Source: an uncultured Lachnospiraceae bacterium
Lineage (GTDB): Bacteria; Bacillota; Clostridia; Lachnospirales; Lachnospiraceae
Length of the DNA stretch: 64,000 bases
NCBI GenBank assembly: GCA_902781505.1
Contig: CACZJL010000009.1
Location: forward strand, 1-64,000
Direction: 5' to 3'
A program made the position numbers and the translations under genes. This document shows, piece by piece, positions 52,109-60,962 of the stretch (its first letter is position 1; each line of letters begins with the position of its first letter). The notes under the pieces are model-generated. The model was not told the DNA's origin and made no database searches. It saw only the letters and a program-made list of their open reading frames with translations.

Positions 52109-53511
52109 CTTACGCCCTCTCTTGTGTCCTCAAGGACAATGCCCTTGTTTAAGAGTTCATCACGGATTTCATCAGCGCGGGCGAAGTTCTTATCCTTTCT
52201 TGCCTGCTGACGCTCAGCAATCAGATTTTCAATATCAGAGTCTAAAAGCTCTTCCTTCTTCTCAACATCAAGACCTAAGACTCCTGCAAGAGTCTGGATT
52301 TCATCCTTTAAGCCTGTGATGAATTCAGCAGTAGATTCTGCAGTTGCATTGGAGTTTGCTAACTTAACCAGCTCAAAGATTGCAGAAATTGCATCTGCTG
52401 TATTTAAGTCATCATCCATTGCATCATCAAACTTCTTCTCAAGATCAGCAGCCTGCTTTAATACAGCCTTCTCTTCCTCTGTTGCAGGAGAATCCGATGC
52501 ATTCGCCAAATATTCCTTTAACGTAGAAACCGCTGTCACAATACGATCTAGAGAGTTCTTAGCGGATTCCATTAAGTCTCTTGAGAAGTTCAGCGGATTG
52601 CGGTAATGCGCGCTTAACATGAAGAAACGAAGCACCTGAAGGTCATATTCCTCAGCAATATCGCGTACTGTGAAGAAGTTTCCGAGGGACTTACTCATCT
52701 TCTTATTGTTGATATTAAGGAATGCATTGTGCATCCAGTAATTGGCAAATGGAGCGTCATTGGCAGCTTCTGACTGCGCAATCTCATTCTCGTGATGAGG
52801 GAATACAAGATCCTCACCGCCGGCATGAATGTCAATTGTCTTACCTAAGTATCTCTTGGACATGACAGAGCACTCAATGTGCCAGCCCGGACGTCCTTCA
52901 GACCATGGGCTTACCCAGAAAGGCTCGCCTTCCTTCTTTGGCTTCCAGAGAACGAAATCTAATGGATCTTCCTTCTCATCAGCACCGGAAACCTTAAGAG
53001 CATGGGACTCATCTCTGTGTCCGGACTCTAAGTCATCAATATTCTTGTGGGACAGCTTGCCATAACCCTTGAACTTTCTGGTTCTGTAATAAACGGTACC
53101 GTTCTTTTCATAAGCATAGCCCTTATCCATCAATGTCTGAATCATATCAATCATGCCTTCAATTTCCAAAGTTGCCTGTGGGTGAACTGTGGCAGGCTCA
53201 ATATTCATGCCTTCCATGTCCTTCTTGCACTCTGCGATATAGCGTGTGCTTATTTCCTCAGAACTTACGCCCTCTTCATTGGCCTTTTTAATAATCTTAT
53301 CGTCAACGTCTGTGAAGTTACTTACATACTGAACCTCGTAGCCGCGGTATTCCATATATCTTCTGAATGTATCAAAAACAATCATCGGACGTGCATTACC
53401 AATGTGAATGAGGTTGTAAACTGTAGGTCCGCAGACATACATCTTAATCTTTCCTTCTTCGATTGGCTTAAATAATTCCTTCTGCTTTGTGAGTGTGTTA
53501 TAAATTCTCAT
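52093..53511 (-). CDS. cysS: Cysteinyl-tRNA synthetase
   Basis: A 472-residue class I synthetase. It has YVCGPTVYNLIHIGNARPM (the HIGH motif as HIGN, and a zinc-ligand Cys), the KMSKS motif in NNKKMSKSLGNF, and further zinc ligands in WHIECSVM and HAGGEDLVFPHHENE. The length is normal. It is downstream of ispF and overlaps mrnC. Confidence 0.97.
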   Translation of the reverse strand: MRIYNTLTKQKELFKPIEEGKIKMYVCGPTVYNLIHIGNARPMIVFDTFRRYMEYRGYEVQYVSNFTDVDDKIIKKANEEGVSSEEISTRYIAECKKDMEGMNIEPATVHPQATLEIEGMIDMIQTLMDKGYAYEKNGTVYYRTRKFKGYGKLSHKNIDDLESGHRDESHALKVSGADEKEDPLDFVLWKPKKEGEPFWVSPWSEGRPGWHIECSVMSKRYLGKTIDIHAGGEDLVFPHHENEIAQSEAANDAPFANYWMHNAFLNINNKKMSKSLGNFFTVRDIAEEYDLQVLRFFMLSAHYRNPLNFSRDLMESAKNSLDRIVTAVSTLKEYLANASDSPATEEEKAVLKQAADLEKKFDDAMDDDLNTADAISAIFELVKLANSNATAESTAEFITGLKDEIQTLAGVLGLDVEKKEELLDSDIENLIAERQQARKDKNFARADEIRDELLNKGIVLEDTREGVRWKRA

Positions 53512-53554
53512 TCTCTTCTCCTGTCTTTGGAAAATGTCTTTGTTCTTAAGTTAT

Positions 53555-54124
53555 TTATGCCCCATGCGGACAGTTGCCTGTTCCTGCATTCGGGCATCCA
53601 CCTGCACAGCCGCCCGTTGCCGGCGCGTTTGTCACATCATAGATAATATCATCAACAGGCTTTAATGCAGCGATTGCCTGAGAAGAGATGCCAAGCATCT
53701 GCCCTGTAAATCCAAGGCCTTCCTCCGTTGTCGCTTTTACATTTACCTGGTTCAAATCAATCTTCAGAGTCTGCGCAATATTCTTTCTCATCTGATCAAT
53801 ATGCGGACGCATCTTTGGCTTCTGCGCAATAATCGTCGCATCAATATTCTCAATCAGATAACCATTCTCCGCAAGAAGATTGCCAACTTCTTCAAGAAGC
53901 TTTAAGCTGTCTGCTCCTTCATACTTTGGATCATTATCTGGAAAATGCAGTCCAATATCGCCAAGTGCTGCCGCACCTAACAGTGCATCCATAATCGCGT
54001 GTAATAAAACATCCGCATCGGAGTGCCCTAAAAGTCCCAGTTCATAAGGGATTTCAACTCCGCCAATGATGAGTTTTCTGTCCTTCACAAGCTTATGAAC
54101 GTCGTATCCTGTTCCTACTCTCAT
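53555..54124 (-). CDS. ispF: 2-C-methyl-D-erythritol 2,4-cyclodiphosphate synthase, Cys-rich tail
   Basis: A 189-residue enzyme of the non-mevalonate isoprenoid pathway. It has GTGYDVHKL with the metal-binding Asp and His, the [28 protein letters not shown] segment with a second metal histidine, and [12 protein letters not shown]. IspF is usually about 157-160 residues; here about 25 extra residues end [19 protein letters not shown], with three cysteines and a histidine. It is the first gene of the ispF-cysS-mrnC-rlmB-sigH run. Confidence 0.95.
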   Translation of the reverse strand: MRVGTGYDVHKLVKDRKLIIGGVEIPYELGLLGHSDADVLLHAIMDALLGAAALGDIGLHFPDNDPKYEGADSLKLLEEVGNLLAENGYLIENIDATIIAQKPKMRPHIDQMRKNIAQTLKIDLNQVNVKATTEEGLGFTGQMLGISSQAIAALKPVDDIIYDVTNAPATGGCAGGCPNAGTGNCPHGA

Positions 54125-54216
54125 ACTGCATCCTTTCTGTTTTTTTCATAATCCATAAAATTATATCACATTTACTGTGCTTCCGCCATCGATAAAGGTT
54201 GCATATGCCCGGCCGC

Positions 54217-54257
54217 GTTCAAAAAAACGCCTGTCCTTTCGGACAGACGCTTTGAAC
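54217..54257 (-). terminator. Terminator of metY
   Basis: AACGCCTGTCC / GGACAGACGCT with a 4-base loop, and outer GTTCAAA / TTTGAAC pairing. A run of Ts follows on the minus strand. Confidence 0.8.
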
Positions 54258-54335
54258 AATGTTTATAAATACAATAGGAGTAGAGTTGCCTTTCCAGCTG
54301 TCAGCGTGAGACCGCCGTCAACAGATGTCTTTTCA

Positions 54336-55649
54336 TCAGTCATTAAAGGTCTTCTTGAATGCCTGATCTAAGTCAGCGATGATGTCATCGATGTGCTCGA
54401 TACCGATAGACAGTCTTACAGTTGTTGGGTGGATACCCTGAAGTTCAAGCTCTTCCTCATTATCCTCAGAATGAGTTGTGGAAGCCGGATGAATTGCAAG
54501 GGACTTAACATCCGCAACGTTAGCCAGTAAGGAGAAGAGCTGAAGGTTATCAATGAAATCCTTCGCTGTTCTGTCGCTGCCCTCGATTTCGAATGTGAAG
54601 ATAGAACCACCACCGTTTGGATAGTACTTAGCGTAAAGTTCCTTCTGAACCGGATCAGTAGATACTGCCGGATGGCTAACGCTTGTTACATGTGGGTTCT
54701 TTGAAAGGTAATCAACAACCTTTAATGCGTTCTCAACATGGCGCTCAACACGGAGGCTGAGAGTCTCTGTACCCTGAAGAAGCAGGAAGGAGTTGAATGG
54801 AGAAAGGGTAGCGCCCTCATCTCTTAACAGAATTGCTCTGATATAAACAGCGATTGTAGCTGGAGCTGTATCAACCGCAAAGCTCACACCGTGGTAAGAT
54901 GGGTTTGGATTCTTGAGCCATGGCCACTTGTCAGAATTCCAGTCAAACTTACCGCCGTCAACGATAACACCGCCGATCGTTGTACCATGTCCGCCGATGA
55001 ACTTTGTAGCGGAATGAACAACAATATCAGCTCCGTACTCGATTGGACGAAGGAGGTATGGAGTGGCAAATGTATTATCTACGATTAATGGTAACTGATA
55101 CTTATGTGCAAGATCAGCCCATGCCTCGATGTCTACAACCTCACCGTTTGGATTACCAAGAGTCTCAACATAGAGTGCCTTTGTATTATCCTGAATAGCT
55201 CCTTCGATTTCTTCAAAATTGAAAGGATCAACGAATGTTGTCTTTACGCCGAAATCTTCGAATGTATGAGCAAGGTAGTTGTAAGTACCACCGTAGATGT
55301 TCTTGGCTGAAACAATGTGGTCACCTGCATGAGCAACTGCCTTAAATGCATATGTAACTGCTGCTGCGCCGGAGCCAACTGCAAGTGCTGCAACACCACC
55401 CTCTAAAGCTGCGATTCTCTGCTCAAATACATCTTCTGTTGGGTTTGTAAGTCTTCCGTAGATATTACCAGCATCCTTTAAAGCGAATCTTGCTTCAGCA
55501 TGATCACTGTTATTGAATACGAAGGATGATGTCTGATAGATAGGAACTGCTCTTGCTCCTGTTACTGGATCTGGAGCTTCCTGTCCGATATGTCCCTGCT
55601 TTGTTTCAAAATGCCATGTGTTCTTAAACTCTTCTGTAATCTGTGCCAT
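54336..55649 (-). CDS. metY: O-acetylhomoserine sulfhydrylase
   Basis: A 437-residue PLP enzyme of the Cys/Met metabolism family. It makes homocysteine from O-acetylhomoserine and sulfide. It has YGRLTNPTEDVFEQRIAALEGG, the PLP lysine in HSATKFIGGHGT, and DNTFATPYL. The length of about 430 suits MetY rather than the shorter cystathionine enzymes. Its product feeds the methionine synthase genes at 59-64 kb. The start follows CCAGGAGG. I found no S-box, T-box or SAM riboswitch in its 239-bp leader, only a short CTCCTG / CAGGAG hairpin (55719-55733) and a GTTATA-N9-TATAAC inverted repeat (55817-55837). Confidence 0.95.
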   Translation of the reverse strand: MAQITEEFKNTWHFETKQGHIGQEAPDPVTGARAVPIYQTSSFVFNNSDHAEARFALKDAGNIYGRLTNPTEDVFEQRIAALEGGVAALAVGSGAAAVTYAFKAVAHAGDHIVSAKNIYGGTYNYLAHTFEDFGVKTTFVDPFNFEEIEGAIQDNTKALYVETLGNPNGEVVDIEAWADLAHKYQLPLIVDNTFATPYLLRPIEYGADIVVHSATKFIGGHGTTIGGVIVDGGKFDWNSDKWPWLKNPNPSYHGVSFAVDTAPATIAVYIRAILLRDEGATLSPFNSFLLLQGTETLSLRVERHVENALKVVDYLSKNPHVTSVSHPAVSTDPVQKELYAKYYPNGGGSIFTFEIEGSDRTAKDFIDNLQLFSLLANVADVKSLAIHPASTTHSEDNEEELELQGIHPTTVRLSIGIEHIDDIIADLDQAFKKTFND

Positions 55650-55816
55650 AACTTATTTCCTCCTGGATATATAAATATTAAAAATGTACTTGTTTATTCC
55701 ATCCGATGTTGTTTTCCTCTCCTGCTTCAGGAGGGTTTCTTTTCGTTTGGTTTGTTTTGATGGTTGTATCTTACCTCGAATTTTGTTATCTGTATAATAC
55801 GAGAAGCAATTAGTTG

Positions 55817-55837
55817 GTTATATATAAGGCCTATAAC
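55817..55837. promoter_or_regulatory. Possible operator upstream of metY
   Basis: GTTATA and TATAAC half-sites are separated by 9 bp, upstream of a TATTAT/TATACA-like -10 region. No known regulator consensus matches with certainty. Confidence 0.25.
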
Positions 55838-55846
55838 AGCAAGCAC

Positions 55847-55880
55847 CAAAAAAGGCACCTCCCAAATTCGGGAAATGCCT
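55847..55880 (-). terminator. Terminator of the lipoprotein gene
   Basis: An AGGCACCTCCC / GGGAAATGCCT stem, with mismatches, and a short AT loop is followed by six Ts on the minus strand. Confidence 0.75.
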
Positions 55881-55888
55881 GTCTTTTA

Positions 55889-56836
55889 TTAGATTCTTTC
55901 AATTGTCAGATCCTTCATGCCGCCATATTTCGTCATGTTTTCAATCTTTGAAATAACCTCTTCTAAGGTCTGCTCGTCTTCTGAAACAAGATAATTATTA
56001 TATCCATTTTCAGGATCCACAAAAAGAGGCACAACAGCCGTTCCCTGTTCATTAACGGACGCATGAACTGATTCTATCTTCGCCTTTGTCTCTCCATTTT
56101 CATCCGAATACGTGAAAACAAGAAGCACCCTTGCATCCGGAATTGCACCGGTATTCGTAGTTTCAGTCGTTCCTTTCACAAGAAATGCATCCTCTGATGT
56201 GATATTTTCATACCGCTTTCCACCGCGTCTTTCCTCAGGAAGAGCCTGATCCACTCCGTCAGCATAACGCACAGACAGATAATTTCTCATTGCCGGTACT
56301 AAGTCTTTCGCAACCTGTTCTTTTGCTGTCACAGCTTCCGGAAGTCCACTTACAACAAAATCTTCCGTCTCATCGAAAATGCGGAAAGAATAGCCAATTG
56401 CCCTCGCTACTTCCGGGTCAATGACCGCACGAATCGCCAGGTGATCACCGTTCTTTAAAAAATCTCCACCTTCGTGAACCTGCTCCTGAACAGAGGTGTC
56501 CTTATTGGACCCAAGCGCTGTGAACTTCACAGCTGCTGCCCACGGCGCATCACACTTTATACTTTCCACATAACCAAATCCTGAAAGCAATCCCGCAAAT
56601 TCCACCTGTACCGCGGCAAATACCACTTCTCCCGGAATTACTGTTCCGGTTGGATCAATATCCGTGCCATCTGTCTGCTTAGGTACTGTAATCTGTCCTG
56701 AAGTATCAGCAGTCGCCCGAATCGTCGTCGGCTCTGCCTTACTCTCCGGCAGTCCGCAGCCTGTCACAAGCCCTGCCGTCACAAGGAGTGCCATCACTCC
56801 TGACATAAACGTTTTCTTCATAATCTTATCTGCCAT
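55889..56836 (-). CDS. Predicted lipoprotein, unknown
   Basis: A protein of about 310-315 residues with signal MKKTFMSGVMALLVTAGLVTGC (lipobox VTGC). The mature part starts with a Thr-rich spacer (about 30-65) and continues as a soluble domain with no motif I recognise. The start is unclear: the ATG at 56836 has a ribosome binding site (GGGTGG) almost touching it, whereas the ATG at 56821 would begin directly with the KK signal peptide. It has its own terminator and is divergent from bioB. Confidence 0.72.
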   Translation of the reverse strand: MADKIMKKTFMSGVMALLVTAGLVTGCGLPESKAEPTTIRATADTSGQITVPKQTDGTDIDPTGTVIPGEVVFAAVQVEFAGLLSGFGYVESIKCDAPWAAAVKFTALGSNKDTSVQEQVHEGGDFLKNGDHLAIRAVIDPEVARAIGYSFRIFDETEDFVVSGLPEAVTAKEQVAKDLVPAMRNYLSVRYADGVDQALPEERRGGKRYENITSEDAFLVKGTTETTNTGAIPDARVLLVFTYSDENGETKAKIESVHASVNEQGTAVVPLFVDPENGYNNYLVSEDEQTLEEVISKIENMTKYGGMKDLTIERI

Positions 56837-56946
56837 TCCACCCTGGGGAATCCCACGTTTGGAAGGCAGTTCTCCTGTCCTGATTTCTTAAAGAGTATCA
56901 CGGAAATCCTGCACTTTCAAGTCGCCTGAAAAGCCATGTTAAAGTG

Positions 56947-56975
56947 TTGACAATGATACTTCAAGAAACTAAAAT
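56947..56975 (+). promoter_or_regulatory. Promoter of bioB-bioY
   Basis: A perfect TTGACA (56947-56952) and TAAAAT (56970-56975) are 17 bp apart, about 40 bases before the start codon. Confidence 0.82.
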
Positions 56976-57015
56976 TAAAAAGGATTTTTCGTAAAAATGG
57001 AGGGAAAGGAGTTTT

Positions 57016-58035
57016 ATGAATTGCTTAAAATTAGCAGATGAAATCATTGCCGGCAGGAGACTCACAGCCGACGATTCCCTGTCTGACTTCATTACGGCCG
57101 ATTTACAGGAACTGACCGAAGGAGCCGATAAGATTAGGGATGCCTTATGTGGAGATAAGGTCGATTTATGTACCATCATCTCCGGAAGAAGCGGTCGCTG
57201 TTCCGAGAACTGCAAGTTCTGCGCACAATCAGCGCACCATCACACAACCTGTGATGTCTATGACTTACTCGATGAGGACACGATTATCGCCACTGCGAAG
57301 GCGAATGAAGAAGAGGGAGTTGACCGTTTCGGCATAGTCAATTCTGGTTACGGACCAACTGATGAGGAATTTGAAAAGATTATTCATACTATCGAACGTA
57401 TGGACAAAGAGTTAAACATTGAGCTCTGCTGTTCTTTGGGATTCCTTACAAAAGAACAGTTCCGTCGCCTGCACAAAGCTGGAATCACCAGCATTCACAA
57501 CAACATTGAAACCTCACGCAGGTTCTTCCCGGAAATCTGCACCACACATTCCTTTGACGATAAAATCGCCAACATCAGACGAGCACAGGAAGAGGGCCTC
57601 TGCGTCTGCTCCGGTGGAATTATCGGAATGGGTGAGACCTGGGAAGACAGAATCGACATGGCAGTGACCCTTTCAGAACTTGGAATTCTTTCCATTCCTG
57701 TCAATTCACTTATGCCGATTAAGGGCACGCCACTTGAGAACCTTCCTCGTCTGACCGAAGAAGATATCTTACGTACCATCGCCATCTTCCGCTACATCAA
57801 TCCGGAAGCAAATATCCGCCTTGCCGGCGGTCGCGCATTGATGGATGACAACGGTCGCAAGACCTTCTACTCCGGAGCCTCAGCTTCCATTACAGGAAAT
57901 ATGCTGACCACCTCCGGTTCTACCATCCAGTCTGACCTTGCCATGTTACAAGACTTAGGTCGTGACGTCACACCGGACTGGACGTTACCGGAAGAGCTTC
58001 GTGCCGATACACCTTACAAATATCACGAAGACTGA
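57016..58035 (+). CDS. bioB: Biotin synthase
   Basis: A 339-residue radical SAM enzyme that inserts sulfur into dethiobiotin. The SAM-cluster motif is CSENCKFC in RCSENCKFCAQS (near 62-69). Further family segments are YHHNIET-like SIHNNIETS, CSGGIIGMGE and NIRLAGGR with the conserved arginine that binds the auxiliary cluster. The rest of the biotin pathway is not in the window. bioY follows by 43 bp. The start has GAAAGGAG upstream. Confidence 0.94.
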   Translation: MNCLKLADEIIAGRRLTADDSLSDFITADLQELTEGADKIRDALCGDKVDLCTIISGRSGRCSENCKFCAQSAHHHTTCDVYDLLDEDTIIATAKANEEEGVDRFGIVNSGYGPTDEEFEKIIHTIERMDKELNIELCCSLGFLTKEQFRRLHKAGITSIHNNIETSRRFFPEICTTHSFDDKIANIRRAQEEGLCVCSGGIIGMGETWEDRIDMAVTLSELGILSIPVNSLMPIKGTPLENLPRLTEEDILRTIAIFRYINPEANIRLAGGRALMDDNGRKTFYSGASASITGNMLTTSGSTIQSDLAMLQDLGRDVTPDWTLPEELRADTPYKYHED

Positions 58036-58078
58036 AGAATGAAATCTTACACGACAAAAAATTAAAAGGGGAACAAAA

Positions 58079-58660
58079 ATGAAAGAAAAGACAAACACAT
58101 TGAAACGAGTTAACATGGATGAGCGAACTCTATCGCTCGTAATGATTGCATTAAATGCAGCAATCCTCTGCGTTTTAGCGCCACTTTCCATTCCACTGCC
58201 ATTCAGCCCGGTTCCTATTTCCTTAACGAACCTCGCTTTATACTTCATGGTTTATGTAGCAGGCACAAAGCGTTCTACTGCTGCCTTTATTGTTTACGTA
58301 CTGCTTGGCGCTGCGGGTCTTCCTGTATTCTCCAATTATACCGGAGGAGCAGGAAAACTTGCCGGACCAACCGGTGGCTATATCTTAGGCTTCCTGCCTA
58401 TGATTTTATTTATGGGACTTTTTGTACATAAGCATATGAAAAACAAAATCCTTTGCATCTTTGTCATGATGGTTGCAACCTGTATTGTTTATACCTTAGG
58501 AACTGCGTGGCTGAGCTATTCTGCTCACCTGTCAGTCACAGCCGCCCTCTGGGCAGGTGTTATCCCATTCATTCCCGGCGATTTGTTTAAAATCGTCCTT
58601 GCAGCAATTCTCGGCCCTGTACTTCACGGAAGATTAAAGCAGGCCGGAGTTCTTAAGTAA
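58079..58660 (+). CDS. bioY: Biotin ECF transporter S-component BioY
   Basis: A 193-residue membrane protein with about six helices. The family signature region VPISLTNLALYFMVYVAGTKRS is followed by VYVLLGAAGLPVFSNYTGG and LAGPTGGYILGF, the typical BioY motif. It imports biotin with the shared ECF module, absent here. It is downstream of bioB. Ribosome binding site AAAAGGGG. Confidence 0.93.
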   Translation: MKEKTNTLKRVNMDERTLSLVMIALNAAILCVLAPLSIPLPFSPVPISLTNLALYFMVYVAGTKRSTAAFIVYVLLGAAGLPVFSNYTGGAGKLAGPTGGYILGFLPMILFMGLFVHKHMKNKILCIFVMMVATCIVYTLGTAWLSYSAHLSVTAALWAGVIPFIPGDLFKIVLAAILGPVLHGRLKQAGVLK

Positions 58661-58694
58661 TTTAACTGCATATCGCACCAGTCAATGCATGAAA

Positions 58695-58752
58695 AATGGG
58701 CTGAAATGGTAATGTTTCCGGTTAAACCAGATACATGACATTTCAGCCCATT
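58695..58752 (+). terminator. Large hairpin after bioY
   Basis: A perfect 14-bp stem AATGGGCTGAAATG / CATTTCAGCCCATT encloses a 30-base loop. Weakly T-rich sequence (AATTTTAAAA) follows. It is probably the bioB-bioY terminator. Confidence 0.55.
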
Positions 58753-58813
58753 AATTTTAAAATGCCCTTGTCTGAAGGCTTCGCCACTCGTTGTAATCGG
58801 GGGCGCTGATGCA
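58753..58813. other. Spacer between bioY and the tRNA genes
   Basis: I see no gene here. It is the non-coding gap between the bioY hairpin and the tRNA terminator. Confidence 0.5.
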
Positions 58814-58840
58814 CAAAAAAAGCAGGCTTAACGCCTGCTT
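58814..58840 (-). terminator. Terminator of the tRNA operon
   Basis: AAGCAGGC / GCCTGCTT stem with a short loop, followed on the minus strand by seven or more Ts. It follows the tRNA-Val and tRNA-Met genes. Confidence 0.87.
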
Positions 58841-58848
58841 AAATGTAG

Positions 58849-58922
58849 TAGCGAGAGGGAGATTCGAACTCTCGACACCACGGGTATGAACCGTGTGCTC
58901 TAGCCAACTGAGCTATCTCGCC
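58849..58922 (-). tRNA. tRNA-Met (anticodon CAT, elongator type)
   Basis: A 74-base cloverleaf. Acceptor GGCGAGA with a G-U first pair, D-arm GCTCAGTTGGCTAGAGC, anticodon stem CACGG / CCGTG with loop TTCATAC, and T-arm GAGAGTTCGAATCTC-like. It resembles the B. subtilis elongator tRNA-Met rather than the initiator. Confidence 0.92.
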
Positions 58923-58931
58923 ATAAATATA

Positions 58932-59004
58932 TGGGACCAATAGGGCTCGAACCTATGACCCTCTGCTTGTAAGGCAGATGCTCTCCCAGCTGAGCTATAA
59001 TCCC
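58932..59004 (-). tRNA. tRNA-Val (anticodon TAC)
   Basis: A 73-base cloverleaf. Acceptor GGGATTA / TGGTCCC (two G-U pairs), anticodon stem TCTGC / GCAGA with loop CTTACAA, and T-loop TTCGAGC. It is separated from tRNA-Met by 9 bp, so the two are co-transcribed. No encoded CCA. Confidence 0.93.
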
Positions 59005-59103
59005 ACAATTGTCCTGACTTAGCGGTTGTTTCCGCAACTCAAGAACGCTTCGCTATTATACATTGGAAATTCAAGCATTGTCAACCACTAAATCAAAACT
59101 TTT

Positions 59104-60951
59104 TTAAAATTCTTTGATTTTTTCAACAATCCTCTCCATTAAGCGGATTCTGTTGAATGGAGTCATCAGATAAAATCCGTCAACAAAAGGAGCAATTTTT
59201 TCTGCAATTTCAGTCGTGAAGCGGACTGCCAGTTCTTCGCCCTGTTCGCGATCAGCTCCCCGGTAGGCTTCTATCATATTTTCCGGAACTTCGATGCCAT
59301 TAATCTCTGCATTCATAAATAACGCATTTTTTTCTGAAACGACCGGAATAATTCCGCCGAGAATGAAAATTTCTTTTCCCAGAGTCTCCTTGGCAAGGCG
59401 AAGATTTTCAATTGCCTGATTCGTCAGGGCAGGCTGTGTTAAGAAGCCCTTGCAGCCTTCCGCAATCTTTCCCTTTGCGCGCTCAAGTTCCACAGCAAAA
59501 TTTCTCGCATTGACATTCAATGCACCATACACCATCAGTGGCTCCTCTGTAAAAAGCTCCTCGTTTAAGGAATTCACATATCCAATCATTTTCCTTGAAT
59601 TAAAACGATAGACCGCCTTGACCTCATCACGCTCGGCTGACGGAATCGGATCACCTGTGATAATCAGTACGTTTCGAATTCCCTCTGCCTGTCCACCAAG
59701 CAAAAGTCCCTTCGTTGCGTTGATATTTCGATCCCTGCAGGTCATATGTGGAATTACATCAAAATCTAATTCCCTTTTCACCTTGCAGGCAAGCAATGTA
59801 GAATCCATGCGTGCTCTCGCAATCGGACAATCCGCAATCGTAAGCGTATCCACTCCCGCATTCCGAAGGCGCACAGCGCCCTCCATAAACTTCGTAACAT
59901 CCGCATTCTTCGGAGGATCAAGCTCTACAGCAATCACCTTCTTACCACTCTCTAACTTCAGACGCAGACGATTTGTCAGATGCAGATTCTTCTCTGCTTC
60001 CTCTTCTTCAGAAAAAACAGAAACGCAGGCACCTGTTTCATCTGAGAGCAGCGCAAACGACACCTCTTTTACGGCAATCTCTGACACAGCCGCACAAACA
60101 GCACTGATGTACTCCGGTGTCGTTCCGCAACAGCCGCCAAGAATCCTGACACCTTTTTGTGCTATCGATGCCATCTGCTCTGCGAAATACTTAGCTGATC
60201 CGTCATAAAATGTACGGAATCCGCGAACCACCGGATAAGCTGCATTTGGCATGGAAGAAAGATGGCTGTAATCCTTTAAATGAAGGCGTTCTAATAAAAG
60301 CTCCTGATGTTTTGCACTTGAAACGCAGTTTAAACCTACGATATCCGCAAGCCCGGATTCATGTACGCATTTACACAGATTCTTATAATATCTGCCCTCT
60401 CTTGAATACCCGTCAGGCATCACGCCGAAAGAAACGCTAATAAAGGCATCCGGACACACCTCACGAATGTGCGCGCAGGCCTCCAACACACCTGTTTCCT
60501 GCGCCAGTGTCTCAAATACAAAGCAGGTAAGTCCCGCATCCAAAAAAAAATCTGCAAGCTGAATATAATTATCCCTTACCTGTTCATCTGTATCGCCCGG
60601 AGCAGGTCCTAAATCGGCAAATACAAAGACTTCCTCACCACTCTCTAAAACAGCGTCCTGTGCCGCTTTTACGGCCGCAGATACGACTGTTCTCTGAAGA
60701 TTCTGTCTTTCCTCTTCATTCAATGAGTTCTCGTCAGACAAAAACTCCGGGTATGCACCAAACGTGTTGAGTCGAACTGCCTTTGCTCCCGCCTGAATAT
60801 ACTCCTTATGAACATCCTTAACACGCTCCGGATGAGTGAGATTGGCTATCTCACACACCTGACTCTTCTCATTGTATTTTGCTGAGTAGTAGGTGCCAAA
60901 CGCACCATCAAAAATCAAAATATGATTTTTAAGATACTCTCGAATCGTCAT
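59104..60951 (-). CDS. Bifunctional homocysteine S-methyltransferase / methylenetetrahydrofolate reductase
   Basis: A 615-residue two-domain enzyme. The N-terminal homocysteine methyltransferase domain (about 1-290) has zinc-binding cysteines in GLNCVSS and GGCCGTTPEY. The C-terminal MTHFR domain (about 310-615) starts IAVELDPPKNADVTKFMEGA and has HMTCRDRN and LIITGDPIP. It reduces methylene-THF to methyl-THF, the donor for methionine synthase, and may itself transfer methyl groups to homocysteine. It follows metH by 11 bp, so the methyl-THF producer and user share an operon. The start has GAGGAAATGAA upstream. Confidence 0.93.
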   Translation of the reverse strand: MTIREYLKNHILIFDGAFGTYYSAKYNEKSQVCEIANLTHPERVKDVHKEYIQAGAKAVRLNTFGAYPEFLSDENSLNEEERQNLQRTVVSAAVKAAQDAVLESGEEVFVFADLGPAPGDTDEQVRDNYIQLADFFLDAGLTCFVFETLAQETGVLEACAHIREVCPDAFISVSFGVMPDGYSREGRYYKNLCKCVHESGLADIVGLNCVSSAKHQELLLERLHLKDYSHLSSMPNAAYPVVRGFRTFYDGSAKYFAEQMASIAQKGVRILGGCCGTTPEYISAVCAAVSEIAVKEVSFALLSDETGACVSVFSEEEEAEKNLHLTNRLRLKLESGKKVIAVELDPPKNADVTKFMEGAVRLRNAGVDTLTIADCPIARARMDSTLLACKVKRELDFDVIPHMTCRDRNINATKGLLLGGQAEGIRNVLIITGDPIPSAERDEVKAVYRFNSRKMIGYVNSLNEELFTEEPLMVYGALNVNARNFAVELERAKGKIAEGCKGFLTQPALTNQAIENLRLAKETLGKEIFILGGIIPVVSEKNALFMNAEINGIEVPENMIEAYRGADREQGEELAVRFTTEIAEKIAPFVDGFYLMTPFNRIRLMERIVEKIKEF

Positions 60952-60962
60952 TTCATTTCCTC

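Noticed and set aside
55650..55888. A SAM or T-box riboswitch upstream of metY
   Set aside because: None of the conserved core sequences of S-box, SAM-II or T-box leaders is visible. Only a short hairpin and a weak inverted repeat are present.
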